A DNA stretch of 64,000 nt, from assembly GCF_021531655.1 (NCBI RefSeq), contig NZ_JADYUF010000016.1:1-64000 (forward strand), given 5' to 3'. The notes under the pieces were generated by a model. That model did not search any database. It was given only the letters and a program-made list of their open reading frames with translations, and had not been told where the DNA came from. The stretch comes from Leyella stercorea (GTDB lineage: Bacteria > Bacteroidota > Bacteroidia > Bacteroidales > Bacteroidaceae). This document shows positions 55,389 to 63,881 of the stretch, piece after piece; the stretch's first letter is position 1, and every line of letters begins with the position of its first letter. The position numbers and the translations under genes are program-made.

Positions 55389-55481
55389 TCGTTTGTCCTC
55401 CCCCTGAGGCAAGACGGAGCGCAAGTCAAAACGCAATGAGGTCTGGCTAATTAAATGGGAAAATAATAATTTTAAAATAAG

Positions 55482-55519
55482 AAGAGGCTGTTTCGGACAA
55501 TACCGAAACAGCCTCTTTT
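55482..55519. terminator. Bidirectional terminator between the repeat RNA and the minus-strand genes
   Basis: AAGAGGCTGTTTCGG and CCGAAACAGCCTCTT form a near-perfect 15-bp stem with a 6-nt loop. T and A runs on the two sides let it work both ways. It closes the plus-strand RNA and the minus-strand peptide gene at 55538. Confidence 0.88.
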
Positions 55520-55537
55520 GCGTGTATGGATATTTTA

Positions 55538-55729
55538 TTAATCCCACAGGTGCGGATCGTCGAGCGACATGAGCACACCCTGGTCGACGGTATTGCCGCC
55601 GTCGGGCAGTATTATTTCAACTTTACCGTTGTCTTCGCTGTCGTTGACCTCTCCTGATGCAGCTATAGGCATGATTGTGTCGATAGCTATCACCTCTGAC
55701 TGAGGTGCTGTATATGATTTCTTTTTCAT
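55538..55729 (-). CDS. Small 63-residue peptide of unknown function
   Basis: The sequence opens MKKKSYTAPQSEVIAIDTIM and continues with PIAASGEVNDSEDNGK, then an acidic tail. Short proteins with a K-K-x-Y-x-x-P start, a central hydrophobic patch and an A-S-G step are common in Prevotella and Bacteroides and are often encoded beside secreted or surface proteins. No function is known to me. The A-S-G step resembles the cleavage region of some exported ribosomal peptides, but no modification enzyme or peptidase transporter is nearby. It is downstream of, and probably co-transcribed with, the secreted protein at 55867-57705. A terminator follows directly. Confidence 0.6.
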   Translation of the reverse strand: MKKKSYTAPQSEVIAIDTIMPIAASGEVNDSEDNGKVEIILPDGGNTVDQGVLMSLDDPHLWD

Positions 55730-55771
55730 TTTGTTGAGTTGATTTATTGATGTCTGTAATTTGTAATGTTA

Positions 55772-55810
55772 GCTTGCTTAGGCTATGGCGGGGACGCCAT
55801 AGCCTCCTGT
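55772..55810. repeat. Single arm of the second REP-like family
   Basis: The sequence starting GCTTGCTTAGGCTATGGCGG and ending CCATAGCCTCCTGT matches the right arm at 23242-23277 with about three differences. It folds as a hairpin (GGCTATGGCG with CGCCATAGCC) between the secreted-protein gene and the small-peptide gene. Confidence 0.85.
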
Positions 55811-55866
55811 CGTTTGTCGGACACTCTAAGTTTTTGATTATTCAGAGTGCCGTATGCGACGGTAGT

Positions 55867-57705
55867 TTATTTCACTGCAAACTTTTTTCCGTTCTTTATG
55901 TAGATGCCCTTGGTCAGCGAATTGCCGTTGACGCGCTGTCCCTGTAGGTTGTATACGGCGTTGTCAGTGGCGTTGCTGTTGTCCATAACGATAGAGTTGA
56001 TGGCTGTTTCAACGCCCTTGATGCTTATCTTGAGCATTGCGGGTGTGATAGAGGCGTTGTTGCTTATGGTGAAGAAGCAGCGGAATGCCTTGGTCTTAGA
56101 GTCTGGATTTACAAACAGAACCTTTCCGTCTTCGGTAACGCCGGCTGCCTTAACGGTGCCGTTTTTGGTTATGTCGATGGGCGAGTAGATGCCCTGGAAT
56201 GTCACGTCAGCGTTGCCTTCAGTATTCGGAGCGTCAGCGCTCACTTCCTTACCGTTGAATGTGTAGGTTGTGCCGGCAACAGTAGGCTTGATGAGGTAGG
56301 GCACGCCAGCCTCAATGCTTGTAGCGTCAGCGAAGTTAACGGTATTGCCGTTGACTGCCTCAAACTTCTCTACGAGTGTGCCTTCGCCGAATTTTGCCTT
56401 TATCTCTTCCTCGCTTATGGCGAACGGAACGCAAAGAGTGTTCCACTTGTTGGCTACAAGGGTGCGGTTGAGCTTAACGTATGTGTTGTCCAAAGTCTTG
56501 AGGTTGTTGGCGCTTTCTTCTGCCAAATCAATTACAGGATAGTCGACATAAATCTTGATGCTTGTTGGAGCAGCGTAGATTCCAACCGTATGACTGTTTT
56601 TGAACGACACCTTTTGTGAGTTGCCAGTCCATATAATCTTGTCTGATTCTATCTTGTAGTTGCCCTCAGAAGTGCCTTGCAGTCTGTTCATATCGCTACC
56701 AACCATTTCTATACGGATGATTTTTCCGCTCTCTACAGTTATATCTGTAGAGCTGCCTCTACCATTGATATGATATTCGTTTGTAGCAAATGAAGCTAAT
56801 CCAGAATGAATCTTGGCTCCATATTTAGCCATTTCGTCCGATTGAGTAGAGCCATTCAAGATACTTGTATGTCCCTTGTCTTTGCCGGCAACGAATTCAA
56901 TGACCTTAAAGTCGATATTCTCAACAACATTGTTTACGTTCAGTTCGTAAGAAACTGCGCCTTGTGTGTATTTGTCGTTACCTGCAAATGTTGCAGTAAT
57001 GGTTGTTGTGCCCCAAGAGTTAAGTGTTACATTGCCGTTTTCGTCCACTCTTGCAACGTAAGAGTTTGAACTTGTGTATGTGACAGGCAAGCTGTTTGGG
57101 TTTATGAGTCGTACATATTGCTTAGCCTCATTGCTGTTTCCGTTGAAGTCGGCTGTGGCTGATGTTGCAGCGAAAGTGATGCCGTTGTCGCGACGCCGTT
57201 TCTTATAGATTTGTACAGTGCTGTTATTATCGTAATAGCCAAAACTACTACCGTTACTAAAGCTCAGATTCTTTTTTCTTGGTCTTTCGTTGTTCTTTAC
57301 AGTTGCATTTCCGTCTTGAATTATAGAAATGCTGAAAAGGCAATATTTATCTGTTGAAGCCTGCATCTGAACATTCTCTTTATAACGGCTTTCATATGAA
57401 ATATACTGACCATTAAACTTCAGATACCAGTTGCTTCCATTGCTTTCAAGTATGGTTTCGCCCAATCCTTCTGTATATTTGAGAATACCGTCAGTGATAG
57501 TAACCTGAACAGGGTCTATTTTTGTACCCTCTGTATTCACCGCTCCCATTGCGTTAGTTCCCGAAGCAATTACCACAATGTCTCCGCTCTTCAGTTCCGA
57601 AGCGTCAGTTACGAGTTTGTAGGTGTCACCTTCAGCGGCTTTACCTACCAATGAGCATGCTATCGTCAGCATTGCTACAAACAAAAAACGTAGATGTCTT
57701 GTCAT
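55867..57705 (-). CDS. Secreted cell-surface protein with Ig-like domain and T9SS-like C-terminal tail
   Basis: The 612-residue protein has a signal peptide (about residues 1-23, ending LVGKA). A 150-residue N-terminal beta domain starts DTYKLVTDASELKSGDIVVIASG, a pattern frequent in Bacteroidales surface proteins. A bacterial Ig-like (Big_2-type) domain is at about 170-255 (VTYTSSNSYVARVDENGNVTLNSWGTTTITATFAG). A beta-rich C-terminal part follows (WNTLCVPFAISEEEIKAKFGEGTLV, a common Prevotella module). The last 45 residues (NAVYNLQGQRVNGNSLTKGIYIKNGKKFAVK) are a T9SS-like sorting tail. Ligand and role are unknown. The promoter is about 265 bp upstream, leaving a long leader that contains repeat array E. 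Confidence 0.75.
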   Translation of the reverse strand: MTRHLRFLFVAMLTIACSLVGKAAEGDTYKLVTDASELKSGDIVVIASGTNAMGAVNTEGTKIDPVQVTITDGILKYTEGLGETILESNGSNWYLKFNGQYISYESRYKENVQMQASTDKYCLFSISIIQDGNATVKNNERPRKKNLSFSNGSSFGYYDNNSTVQIYKKRRRDNGITFAATSATADFNGNSNEAKQYVRLINPNSLPVTYTSSNSYVARVDENGNVTLNSWGTTTITATFAGNDKYTQGAVSYELNVNNVVENIDFKVIEFVAGKDKGHTSILNGSTQSDEMAKYGAKIHSGLASFATNEYHINGRGSSTDITVESGKIIRIEMVGSDMNRLQGTSEGNYKIESDKIIWTGNSQKVSFKNSHTVGIYAAPTSIKIYVDYPVIDLAEESANNLKTLDNTYVKLNRTLVANKWNTLCVPFAISEEEIKAKFGEGTLVEKFEAVNGNTVNFADATSIEAGVPYLIKPTVAGTTYTFNGKEVSADAPNTEGNADVTFQGIYSPIDITKNGTVKAAGVTEDGKVLFVNPDSKTKAFRCFFTISNNASITPAMLKISIKGVETAINSIVMDNSNATDNAVYNLQGQRVNGNSLTKGIYIKNGKKFAVK

Positions 57706-57966
57706 AATTAAAATGTTGTTTTTACGATTTTATTATCCTTTTTATATTCTTTGTTCAAGCGTTATAATCCTCTTGAAAAAAACTGCAAAAACCGACGCTT
57801 TTCAAATGTACTCCTTTTGGCTTCTAAAAGGAGTCCTTTTGCTCTCCAAAAGGACTCCTTTTGCATCCCAAAAGTACCCCTTTTGCAATGCAAAAGGACT
57901 ACATTTTTCGGAGCACTGTTATTTCGTCGTAATTACACTGTTTTAATATCTAATATTTATTGACGT
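57706..57966 (-). promoter_or_regulatory. Long leader of the minus-strand secreted protein gene
   Basis: From the promoter at 57967-57975 to the ATG at 57705 there are about 250 nt of untranslated RNA, nearly half of it the palindrome array at 57803-57907. This array is transcribed and lies in a leader, so RNA hairpins between neighbouring units could affect expression. Confidence 0.5.
57803..57907. repeat. 22-bp-period palindrome array E (5 units)
   Basis: Units start at 57803, 57825, 57847, 57869 and 57891, with spacers gcttc, ctctc, catcc and caatg. The first unit carries CAAATGTA and the last carries TACATTTT, so the variant half-sites face outward at both ends. Confidence 0.92.
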
Positions 57967-57975
57967 GCAAAGTTA
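57967..57975 (-). promoter_or_regulatory. Promoter of the minus-strand secreted protein gene
   Basis: GCAAAGTTA on the plus strand is TAACTTTGC on the minus strand, the consensus -7 element. A -33 TTTG is not obvious. Confidence 0.6.
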
Positions 57976-57978
57976 ATC

Positions 57979-58020
57979 AAAAAAAGCCATTAAGCGATAA
58001 TTTTCGGTCGCTTAATGGCT
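57979..58020 (-). terminator. Terminator of the P-type ATPase gene
   Basis: AGCCATTAAGCGA and TCGCTTAATGGCT form a perfect 13-bp stem. On the minus strand it is followed by seven T. It ends the ATPase transcript just before the next minus-strand promoter. Confidence 0.9.
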
Positions 58021-58098
58021 CTTTATCAACGGAATATGGCGTTAGTGTGGACGTTTTAGACCATCTTTAACGCCTTATTTGCAAATGTTTTAATTGTT

Positions 58099-60828
58099 TT
58101 ATCTGCGTGCGCAGCAGCCTGCTTTGGCGAGATGCCATACCTCGCGCACCCACAGCACGAGGCTCGAACCGATGATGATTGTCCCCCAATCCTTCAGCGA
58201 GAGGCTCACCACGTTGAAGAAGTCTTGCAGTATCGGAGTCTCAACCATCAGCACCTGTCCTGCGAATATTATCACAACGATGGTGAGCAGACCCTTGCAT
58301 CCGCCGAAGTGGAGCGCCGAACGTCCCGTCTCGAAGGCTCGCGCGTTGAACAGATAGAAGAAGTGAGTCATGACGAATATGGTGAACAGCAGCGTCAGTT
58401 CGTATGCCGTGAGGTGTCCCTCGGTCCAGAACGTCAGAGTGCCGAAGCCTGCGAAGAGTTGCAGATAGTTGAGCGAGAGCATATCGCTGAGGCTGCTTAT
58501 GTCGGCATGTTTGAACACGAGCAGGAAGAAGAACAGCAACACGAAGAACAGTGCGCCCACTCCTACAATCTCGCCGTACATGGGGCGTGTCAGAATGAAG
58601 GCGTGGCGGTCGCGCGGACGGTCGTGCATTACGCTCTCCGACGGCGGCAACGACGCCAGAGCCATGGCTGCGAAGGTGTCCATAATCAGATTTATCCACA
58701 GCATCTGCGTCACCGTTAGCGGCGACTCGGTGCCCATGAAGGCTCCGATGAGCACTATCAGACAAGCCGTAACGTTGACGGTGAGCTGGAAGAGCAGAAA
58801 TCTCTGTATGTTCTGATACAATGAGCGTCCCCACATCACAGCTTTGCCGATAGATGAGAACGAGTTGTTGATGATGGTAATGTCCGACGCCTCCTTAGCC
58901 ACCGATGTTCCGTCGCCCATCGACAGGCCCACGTGCGCGGCTCGCAGGGCAGGGGCGTCGTTGGTTCCGTCGCCCGTCACAGCCACAACCTGGTTGAGTC
59001 GTTGCAGCGTTTCGACGAGTCGCTTCTTGTCCATGGGTCGTGCACGGGCTATAATCTTGAGTTCGTGCACACGCTGTAGCAGCTGTTCGTCGCTCATGGC
59101 TGCAAACTCAGGTCCGGTTATGATGTTGCGGTCGGAGTCAGTTTCGTTCCAAAGTCCTATCTGTCTGCCTATCTCACGTGCTGTGGCAGGAGTGTCGCCG
59201 GTGACAATCTTGATGTTTATTCCTGCGTCAAGACACTCCTTGATGGCGTCCGGCACATCGCTGCGCACGGGGTCGGCAATAGCTGTTATGCCTATGAAGT
59301 GCAGTCGGGTGGCTGTGACTCTGCCGTTGCTGATGGCAACGTCGCCCTTGTCGAGCATCTGGAATGCAAAACCCAGTGTGCGCATGGCGTGGTTCTGATA
59401 GTCGAGCAACTGGTTTTCAATGCGTTCACGAGTAGCGCCTTCGCCCATGGTGCGGCACATGGCGAAGACTATTTCGGGAGCGCCCTTGACGTACAGAATA
59501 CGTCGGCCGGGCATCAGAGCCGAGTCTACCACAGTAGCCATATACTTCCGCTCGGTGTTGAAGGGCAGTTGGTCGACTATGGTAGAATTTTCGCGCAGCT
59601 CACGGTAGTCGGTGCCGTACTCGTAGAGCCACAGCAGCAGTGCGCCCTCAGTAGGATTGCCGAGCACGGAGGGGCAGTCGGGCTCGGTGAAATCGAGCTG
59701 TGCGGTGGAGTTGAGCGCCATTGACTCCGCCACAGCCGAACTCTTTTCGTCGAGTCCGTACAGTTGCAGGCTGTCCACACGCATCTGGTTCTGCGTCAGC
59801 GTGCCCGTCTTGTCGGTGCATATCACCGTCGTTGCACCCATGGTTTCGCATGCGTGCATCTTGCGCACGAGATTGTTGGTCTTGAGCATACGTCGCATGC
59901 TGTACGCCAGACTCAACGTCACAGCCATGGGCAGGCCCTCGGGCACCGAAACCACAACCAGTGTGACGGCTATCATGAGCGTCTGCAGCAGGTAGGCTAT
60001 GAACGGCAGCCATTCGAACTGCACGTACGAGGACGAAAGGAAGTACATCAGGATGCGGCCTATGATGATGCCTGCACCTACGCAGTAGCTCAGTTTGGCA
60101 ACGAGCCGACCCAGTCCGTCAAGCTGTTCGTCGAGCGGAGTCTTCACCGAATTGTCTATCTGCACCGCCTCGAACACCTTGCCCTGCTCGGTATGGTCGC
60201 CTATGGCAAGCACGCGCATTATGCCGTGTCCCTCCATCACCTTGGTTCCCTTCATGACGTGGTTGGACGGGAACGTAGCCTGGCTGTCAAACTCGCTTGC
60301 AACGGTGGTTTTGGCGCACATAGGTTCGCCCGTCAGCGTCGATTCGTCGACGTTCAGTAGCGTTAATTCCATCAGTTCGCCGTCGGCAGGAATCTCCTCG
60401 CCCGTGTTTACAATCACTATGTCGCCCACAACGACCTCGCGGCGTGGTATCTGTGTCGTGTTTGAATCGCGAATCACCTCCACCGGCTCGTCGTCATTCA
60501 CCTTGTTGAGTATGGCAAACTCCTTGTCGGCCTGATATTCGAAGTAGAACGAGAGGCCCGTGGCCAGCATTATAGCCACGAATATGCCAACAGGCTCGAA
60601 GAAGACGGTCGGTCCGTCGCCCAGAGCGAAGTATTCGTAGCACGAGATAAGTATCGAGAGCGCGCCGGCAATGAGCAGAATGATGATGAGCGGGTCGCGG
60701 AATTTGTCTAAGAATTGTAGCCAAAGCGGAGCCTTGGCGGGCGGTGTGAGCACGTTCTCGCCATACTTCGAGCGGCTCTGGGCAACCTCTCGGGCGGTGA
60801 GACCGGTGTAGTGATGTTTGGATTCCAT
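58099..60828 (-). CDS. Calcium-translocating P-type ATPase, PMCA-like
   Basis: The 909-residue P2-type ATPase has a cation-ATPase N-terminal segment (HHYTGLTAREVAQSRSKYGENVL) and an actuator domain with TLTGEP. The phosphorylation site is ICTDKTGTLTQNQM (D339). The nucleotide-binding domain contains MATVVDSALMPGRRILYVKGAPE, and the hinge is VVAVTGDGTNDAPALRAAHVGLSMG. About ten membrane helices include PEGLPMAVTLSLAYSMRRM in M4, where the P-E-G-L-P fits Ca-ATPases of the PMCA/SERCA group. It would export Ca2+ (or possibly another divalent ion) using ATP. The start is 60828 because the promoter at 60861 lies inside the longer reading frame that opens at 60873. It is a single-gene unit with its own terminator. 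Confidence 0.93.
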   Translation of the reverse strand: MESKHHYTGLTAREVAQSRSKYGENVLTPPAKAPLWLQFLDKFRDPLIIILLIAGALSILISCYEYFALGDGPTVFFEPVGIFVAIMLATGLSFYFEYQADKEFAILNKVNDDEPVEVIRDSNTTQIPRREVVVGDIVIVNTGEEIPADGELMELTLLNVDESTLTGEPMCAKTTVASEFDSQATFPSNHVMKGTKVMEGHGIMRVLAIGDHTEQGKVFEAVQIDNSVKTPLDEQLDGLGRLVAKLSYCVGAGIIIGRILMYFLSSSYVQFEWLPFIAYLLQTLMIAVTLVVVSVPEGLPMAVTLSLAYSMRRMLKTNNLVRKMHACETMGATTVICTDKTGTLTQNQMRVDSLQLYGLDEKSSAVAESMALNSTAQLDFTEPDCPSVLGNPTEGALLLWLYEYGTDYRELRENSTIVDQLPFNTERKYMATVVDSALMPGRRILYVKGAPEIVFAMCRTMGEGATRERIENQLLDYQNHAMRTLGFAFQMLDKGDVAISNGRVTATRLHFIGITAIADPVRSDVPDAIKECLDAGINIKIVTGDTPATAREIGRQIGLWNETDSDRNIITGPEFAAMSDEQLLQRVHELKIIARARPMDKKRLVETLQRLNQVVAVTGDGTNDAPALRAAHVGLSMGDGTSVAKEASDITIINNSFSSIGKAVMWGRSLYQNIQRFLLFQLTVNVTACLIVLIGAFMGTESPLTVTQMLWINLIMDTFAAMALASLPPSESVMHDRPRDRHAFILTRPMYGEIVGVGALFFVLLFFFLLVFKHADISSLSDMLSLNYLQLFAGFGTLTFWTEGHLTAYELTLLFTIFVMTHFFYLFNARAFETGRSALHFGGCKGLLTIVVIIFAGQVLMVETPILQDFFNVVSLSLKDWGTIIIGSSLVLWVREVWHLAKAGCCARR

Positions 60829-60860
60829 AGTGTTATTGTTGATGTTAACGTTCACAATGT

Positions 60861-60869
60861 GCAAAGTTA
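60861..60869 (-). promoter_or_regulatory. Promoter of the P-type ATPase gene
   Basis: GCAAAGTTA on the plus strand is TAACTTTGC on the minus strand. It places the transcript start near 60852 and so decides the ATG at 60828. Confidence 0.7.
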
Positions 60870-60941
60870 TCAATTATATGGCAAAACGAAGCTGACTGAA
60901 ATGCAAAAAAATATTACGCCCGAAGTTACACGTACATTATA

Positions 60942-60974
60942 TTTTGACTTTTCACTTTTTTTTCGTACTTTTGC
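60942..60974 (+). promoter_or_regulatory. Promoter of the topoisomerase IV gene
   Basis: TTTTG at 60942-60946 and TACTTTTGC at 60966-60974 are 19 bp apart, matching the Bacteroidetes promoter pattern. The leader is about 45 nt. Confidence 0.75.
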
Positions 60975-61028
60975 GAGTCAACAGAATTTTTATTCCCAAC
61001 TTACTATAAAAACCCACTACGGCAATAT

Positions 61029-63881
61029 ATGGACGACGAGATAAAAGACAACGAAGAGATAAAGAAGGAGAACGTACAGCCCAACGACGAAGCCACTTCA
61101 GACAACGATATCGAGTCTGGCGGCGACGACGCTGCTGCCGATACGTCGGCTCCGACCAATCATTCCGACTATAAGCCGGTGAACCGTTTTGACGCTTCTG
61201 CCGTTCATCATCTGAGTGGTATGTATCAGAACTGGTTCCTTGACTACGCCTCGTACGTCATACTTGAACGTGCCGTGCCGCACATCGAGGACGGACTGAA
61301 ACCCGTGCAGCGACGCATACTGCACTCGATGAAGCGCATGGACGACGGCCGATTCAACAAGGTGGCAAACATTGTGGGCCATACCATGCAGTTCCATCCG
61401 CACGGTGACGCCTCGATAGGTGACGCTCTGGTGCAGATGGGACAGAAGGATCTGCTCGTAGACTGCCAGGGTAACTGGGGAAACATACTCACCGGCGACC
61501 GTGCTGCGGCTCCGCGATACATCGAGGCACGTCTCTCGAAGTTTGCTCTCGACGTGGTGTTCAATCCCAAGACTACCGACTGGCAGCTCTCTTACGACGG
61601 CCGTAACAAGGAACCGATTACGCTGCCTGCCAAGTTTCCGCTGCTTTTGGCACAGGGAGCTGAGGGCATTGCCGTAGGGCTCAGCTCGAAGATAATGCCG
61701 CACAACCTTGTCGAGATATGCGATGCAGCCATTCACTACTTGCGTGGCGAGGAATTCCAGCTTTATCCCGACTTCCCTACAGGCGGATCGGTTGACGTGG
61801 CAAAATACAACGACGGCCAGCGTGGAGGCATAATAAAGGTGCGCGCCAAGATAGAGAAGCTCGACCAGAAGACCATCGTCATACGCGAGATACCCTACTC
61901 GAAGACTACCACAACGCTCATCGACTCAATCCTTAAGGCCATTGACAAGGGAAAGATCAAGGCAAAGAAGGTAGATGACAACACGGCAGCCGAAGTTGAG
62001 ATTCAGGTTCACCTCGCTCCGGGCGTGTCGAGCGACAAGACCATCGACGCATTGTACGCATTCTCCGACTGCGAGATAAACATCTCGCCCAACTGCTGTG
62101 TAATCGAGGACAACAAGCCGTGCTTCCTCACCGTCAGCGACGTGCTGCGCCACAGCACCGACACCACAATGGGTCTGCTGCGCAAGGAACTCCTCATACG
62201 CAAGGCTGAACTTGAAGAGCAGCTGTTCTTCTCGTCGTTGGAGCGCATTTTCATTGAGGAGCGTATATATAAGGAGAAGAAGTTCGAGCAGTCGAAGTCG
62301 CAAGACGAGGTTGTAGCGTTCATCGACTCAAAGCTCGAACCGTTCAAAAACCAGATATTCCGGGTGCCTTCTGCCAAGACTTCGGCTGAAGGCATTGTGG
62401 AGCAGGAGATGGTGGAATACACGTTCCACCGCGAAATCACACGCGACGACATTCTGCGACTGCTCGAAATCAAGATGCAGCGCATACTGAAGTACAACAA
62501 GGACAAGGCCGACGAACTCATAGCACGCATCAAGGCAGAACTTGCCGACATAGAGTACGACCTCGCCCACATGACCGACGTCACCATACACTGGTTTGAA
62601 TACATACGCGACAAGTATGGCAAGGACCATCCGCGACGCACCGAGATACGCAGTTTCGACACCATCGAGGCTTCGAAGGTGGTAGAGGCTAATCAGAAAC
62701 TCTACATCAACCGACAGGAAGGATTCATCGGAACAGGCCTTAAGAAGGACGAATTCGTGTGCAACTGCTCCGATATCGACGACATTATAGTGTTCTTCAA
62801 GGACGGAAAGTACAAGATGGTACGCGCTGCCGACAAGATATTTGTGGGCAAGAACATCCTGCATGTACAAGTTTTCAAGCGCAACGACAAGCGTACTATA
62901 TATAATGTGGTGTATCGCGACGGCAAGAACGGACCCGCTTACATCAAGCGTTTCTTCGTTCCTACGATGACGGTGGGCAAGGACTACGACCTCACGCAGG
63001 GCACTCCAGGCTCGCGTGTGCTCTATTTTACAGCCAATCCCAATGGCGAAGCCGAGGTAATCAAGGTTACTCTCGAAGCCAACCCGAAGCTGAAGCGAAT
63101 ATTCATCGACAAGGACTTCTCTGAAATAGGCATCAAGGGACGCACGTCGAAGGGCAATCTCGTGACGCGAAACCCCATCCACCGCATCGGTCTGAAGAGT
63201 CATGGACACTCTACTTTGGGCGGACGGAAGGTGTGGTACGACCCCGATGTCAACCGACTCAACTACGACGAGCACGGCAGACTGCTCGGCGAGTTCTACG
63301 ACGACGACTCAATACTCGTCGTTCTCGACGATGGCAACTTCTATATATCAACCTTCGACGCTAACAACCATTATGAGTCGAACATAAAGATAATAGAGAA
63401 GTGGGACCCCGACAAGGTGTGGACAGCCGTGCTGTACGATGCCGACAACGACAACAATCTGTATCTTAAGCGATTCCGTATGGAGGCAACCAAGCGCCCG
63501 CAGAACTACATCGGCGAGAATCAGGAGAGCCGGTTGGTGCTGCTTACAGATACGGTTTATCCCCGACTGGAGGTTGACTATGCCCCGACTACGGCTCCCG
63601 ACGGCTCGACCATGCAACGTCCGCCACTCGAAATCGATGCCGATGAGTTCATAGCAGTAAAGGGATTCAAGGCAAAGGGCAAACGTGTGACAACGCTCGA
63701 AGTAACCGATGTGAAGGAACTGGAGCCTACCCGATTCCCCGAACCGGAAAATGAAGAGGCTGACGACACTGCCGATGAAGAACCCGAAAACCTCGATCCA
63801 GATGCAGGCAAGAGCCAGCAGCAGGTGATAGACGAAATGACCGGACAACTCAACATATTTACTGAGAATGCAGATCTTTAA
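61029..63881 (+). CDS. parC: DNA topoisomerase IV subunit A (ParC-like)
   Basis: The 950-residue type IIA topoisomerase subunit breaks and rejoins DNA to unlink daughter chromosomes, with a ParE-like partner not in this window. An acidic N-terminal tail of about 50 residues is followed by LDYASYVILERAVPHIEDGLKPVQRRILHSM. The winged-helix part has HPHGDASIGDALVQMGQ and the catalytic tyrosine Y164 in APRYIEARL. A long coiled-coil region is at about residues 380-540. The C-terminal blades (from about 565, e.g. ILHVQVFKRNDKRTIYNVVYRDGKNG) end in an acidic tail. GyrA-box sequences of true gyrase are not evident, favouring ParC. The stop overlaps the next ATG by 14 bp. Confidence 0.93.
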   Translation: MDDEIKDNEEIKKENVQPNDEATSDNDIESGGDDAAADTSAPTNHSDYKPVNRFDASAVHHLSGMYQNWFLDYASYVILERAVPHIEDGLKPVQRRILHSMKRMDDGRFNKVANIVGHTMQFHPHGDASIGDALVQMGQKDLLVDCQGNWGNILTGDRAAAPRYIEARLSKFALDVVFNPKTTDWQLSYDGRNKEPITLPAKFPLLLAQGAEGIAVGLSSKIMPHNLVEICDAAIHYLRGEEFQLYPDFPTGGSVDVAKYNDGQRGGIIKVRAKIEKLDQKTIVIREIPYSKTTTTLIDSILKAIDKGKIKAKKVDDNTAAEVEIQVHLAPGVSSDKTIDALYAFSDCEINISPNCCVIEDNKPCFLTVSDVLRHSTDTTMGLLRKELLIRKAELEEQLFFSSLERIFIEERIYKEKKFEQSKSQDEVVAFIDSKLEPFKNQIFRVPSAKTSAEGIVEQEMVEYTFHREITRDDILRLLEIKMQRILKYNKDKADELIARIKAELADIEYDLAHMTDVTIHWFEYIRDKYGKDHPRRTEIRSFDTIEASKVVEANQKLYINRQEGFIGTGLKKDEFVCNCSDIDDIIVFFKDGKYKMVRAADKIFVGKNILHVQVFKRNDKRTIYNVVYRDGKNGPAYIKRFFVPTMTVGKDYDLTQGTPGSRVLYFTANPNGEAEVIKVTLEANPKLKRIFIDKDFSEIGIKGRTSKGNLVTRNPIHRIGLKSHGHSTLGGRKVWYDPDVNRLNYDEHGRLLGEFYDDDSILVVLDDGNFYISTFDANNHYESNIKIIEKWDPDKVWTAVLYDADNDNNLYLKRFRMEATKRPQNYIGENQESRLVLLTDTVYPRLEVDYAPTTAPDGSTMQRPPLEIDADEFIAVKGFKAKGKRVTTLEVTDVKELEPTRFPEPENEEADDTADEEPENLDPDAGKSQQQVIDEMTGQLNIFTENADL

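Larger units (their letters stand above)
54840..55519 (+). ncRNA. Candidate purine-rich repeat RNA with terminal short ORF
   Basis: From the promoter at 54827 to the terminator at 55482-55519 there is no gene of normal size on either strand, apart from a 25-codon frame near the end. The predicted transcript is strongly purine-rich up to about 55310. It contains four copies of GATTAGGATGACT spaced about 27-31 nt (54957, 54987, 55015, 55045 approximately), two copies of AAAGACAGAAGATTGCAT (near 55122 and 55173) and repeated GTCAATAGGTA. Several repeats contain ATGACTTGA, a two-codon ORF after a purine-rich tract. It may be an RNA regulator, a leader controlling the short ORF, or a titration target. 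Its function is unknown. Confidence 0.45.

Noticed and set aside
60829..60873. Longer start of the P-type ATPase at 60873
   Set aside because: The TAACTTTGC promoter on the minus strand lies at 60861-60869, within the extra codons.
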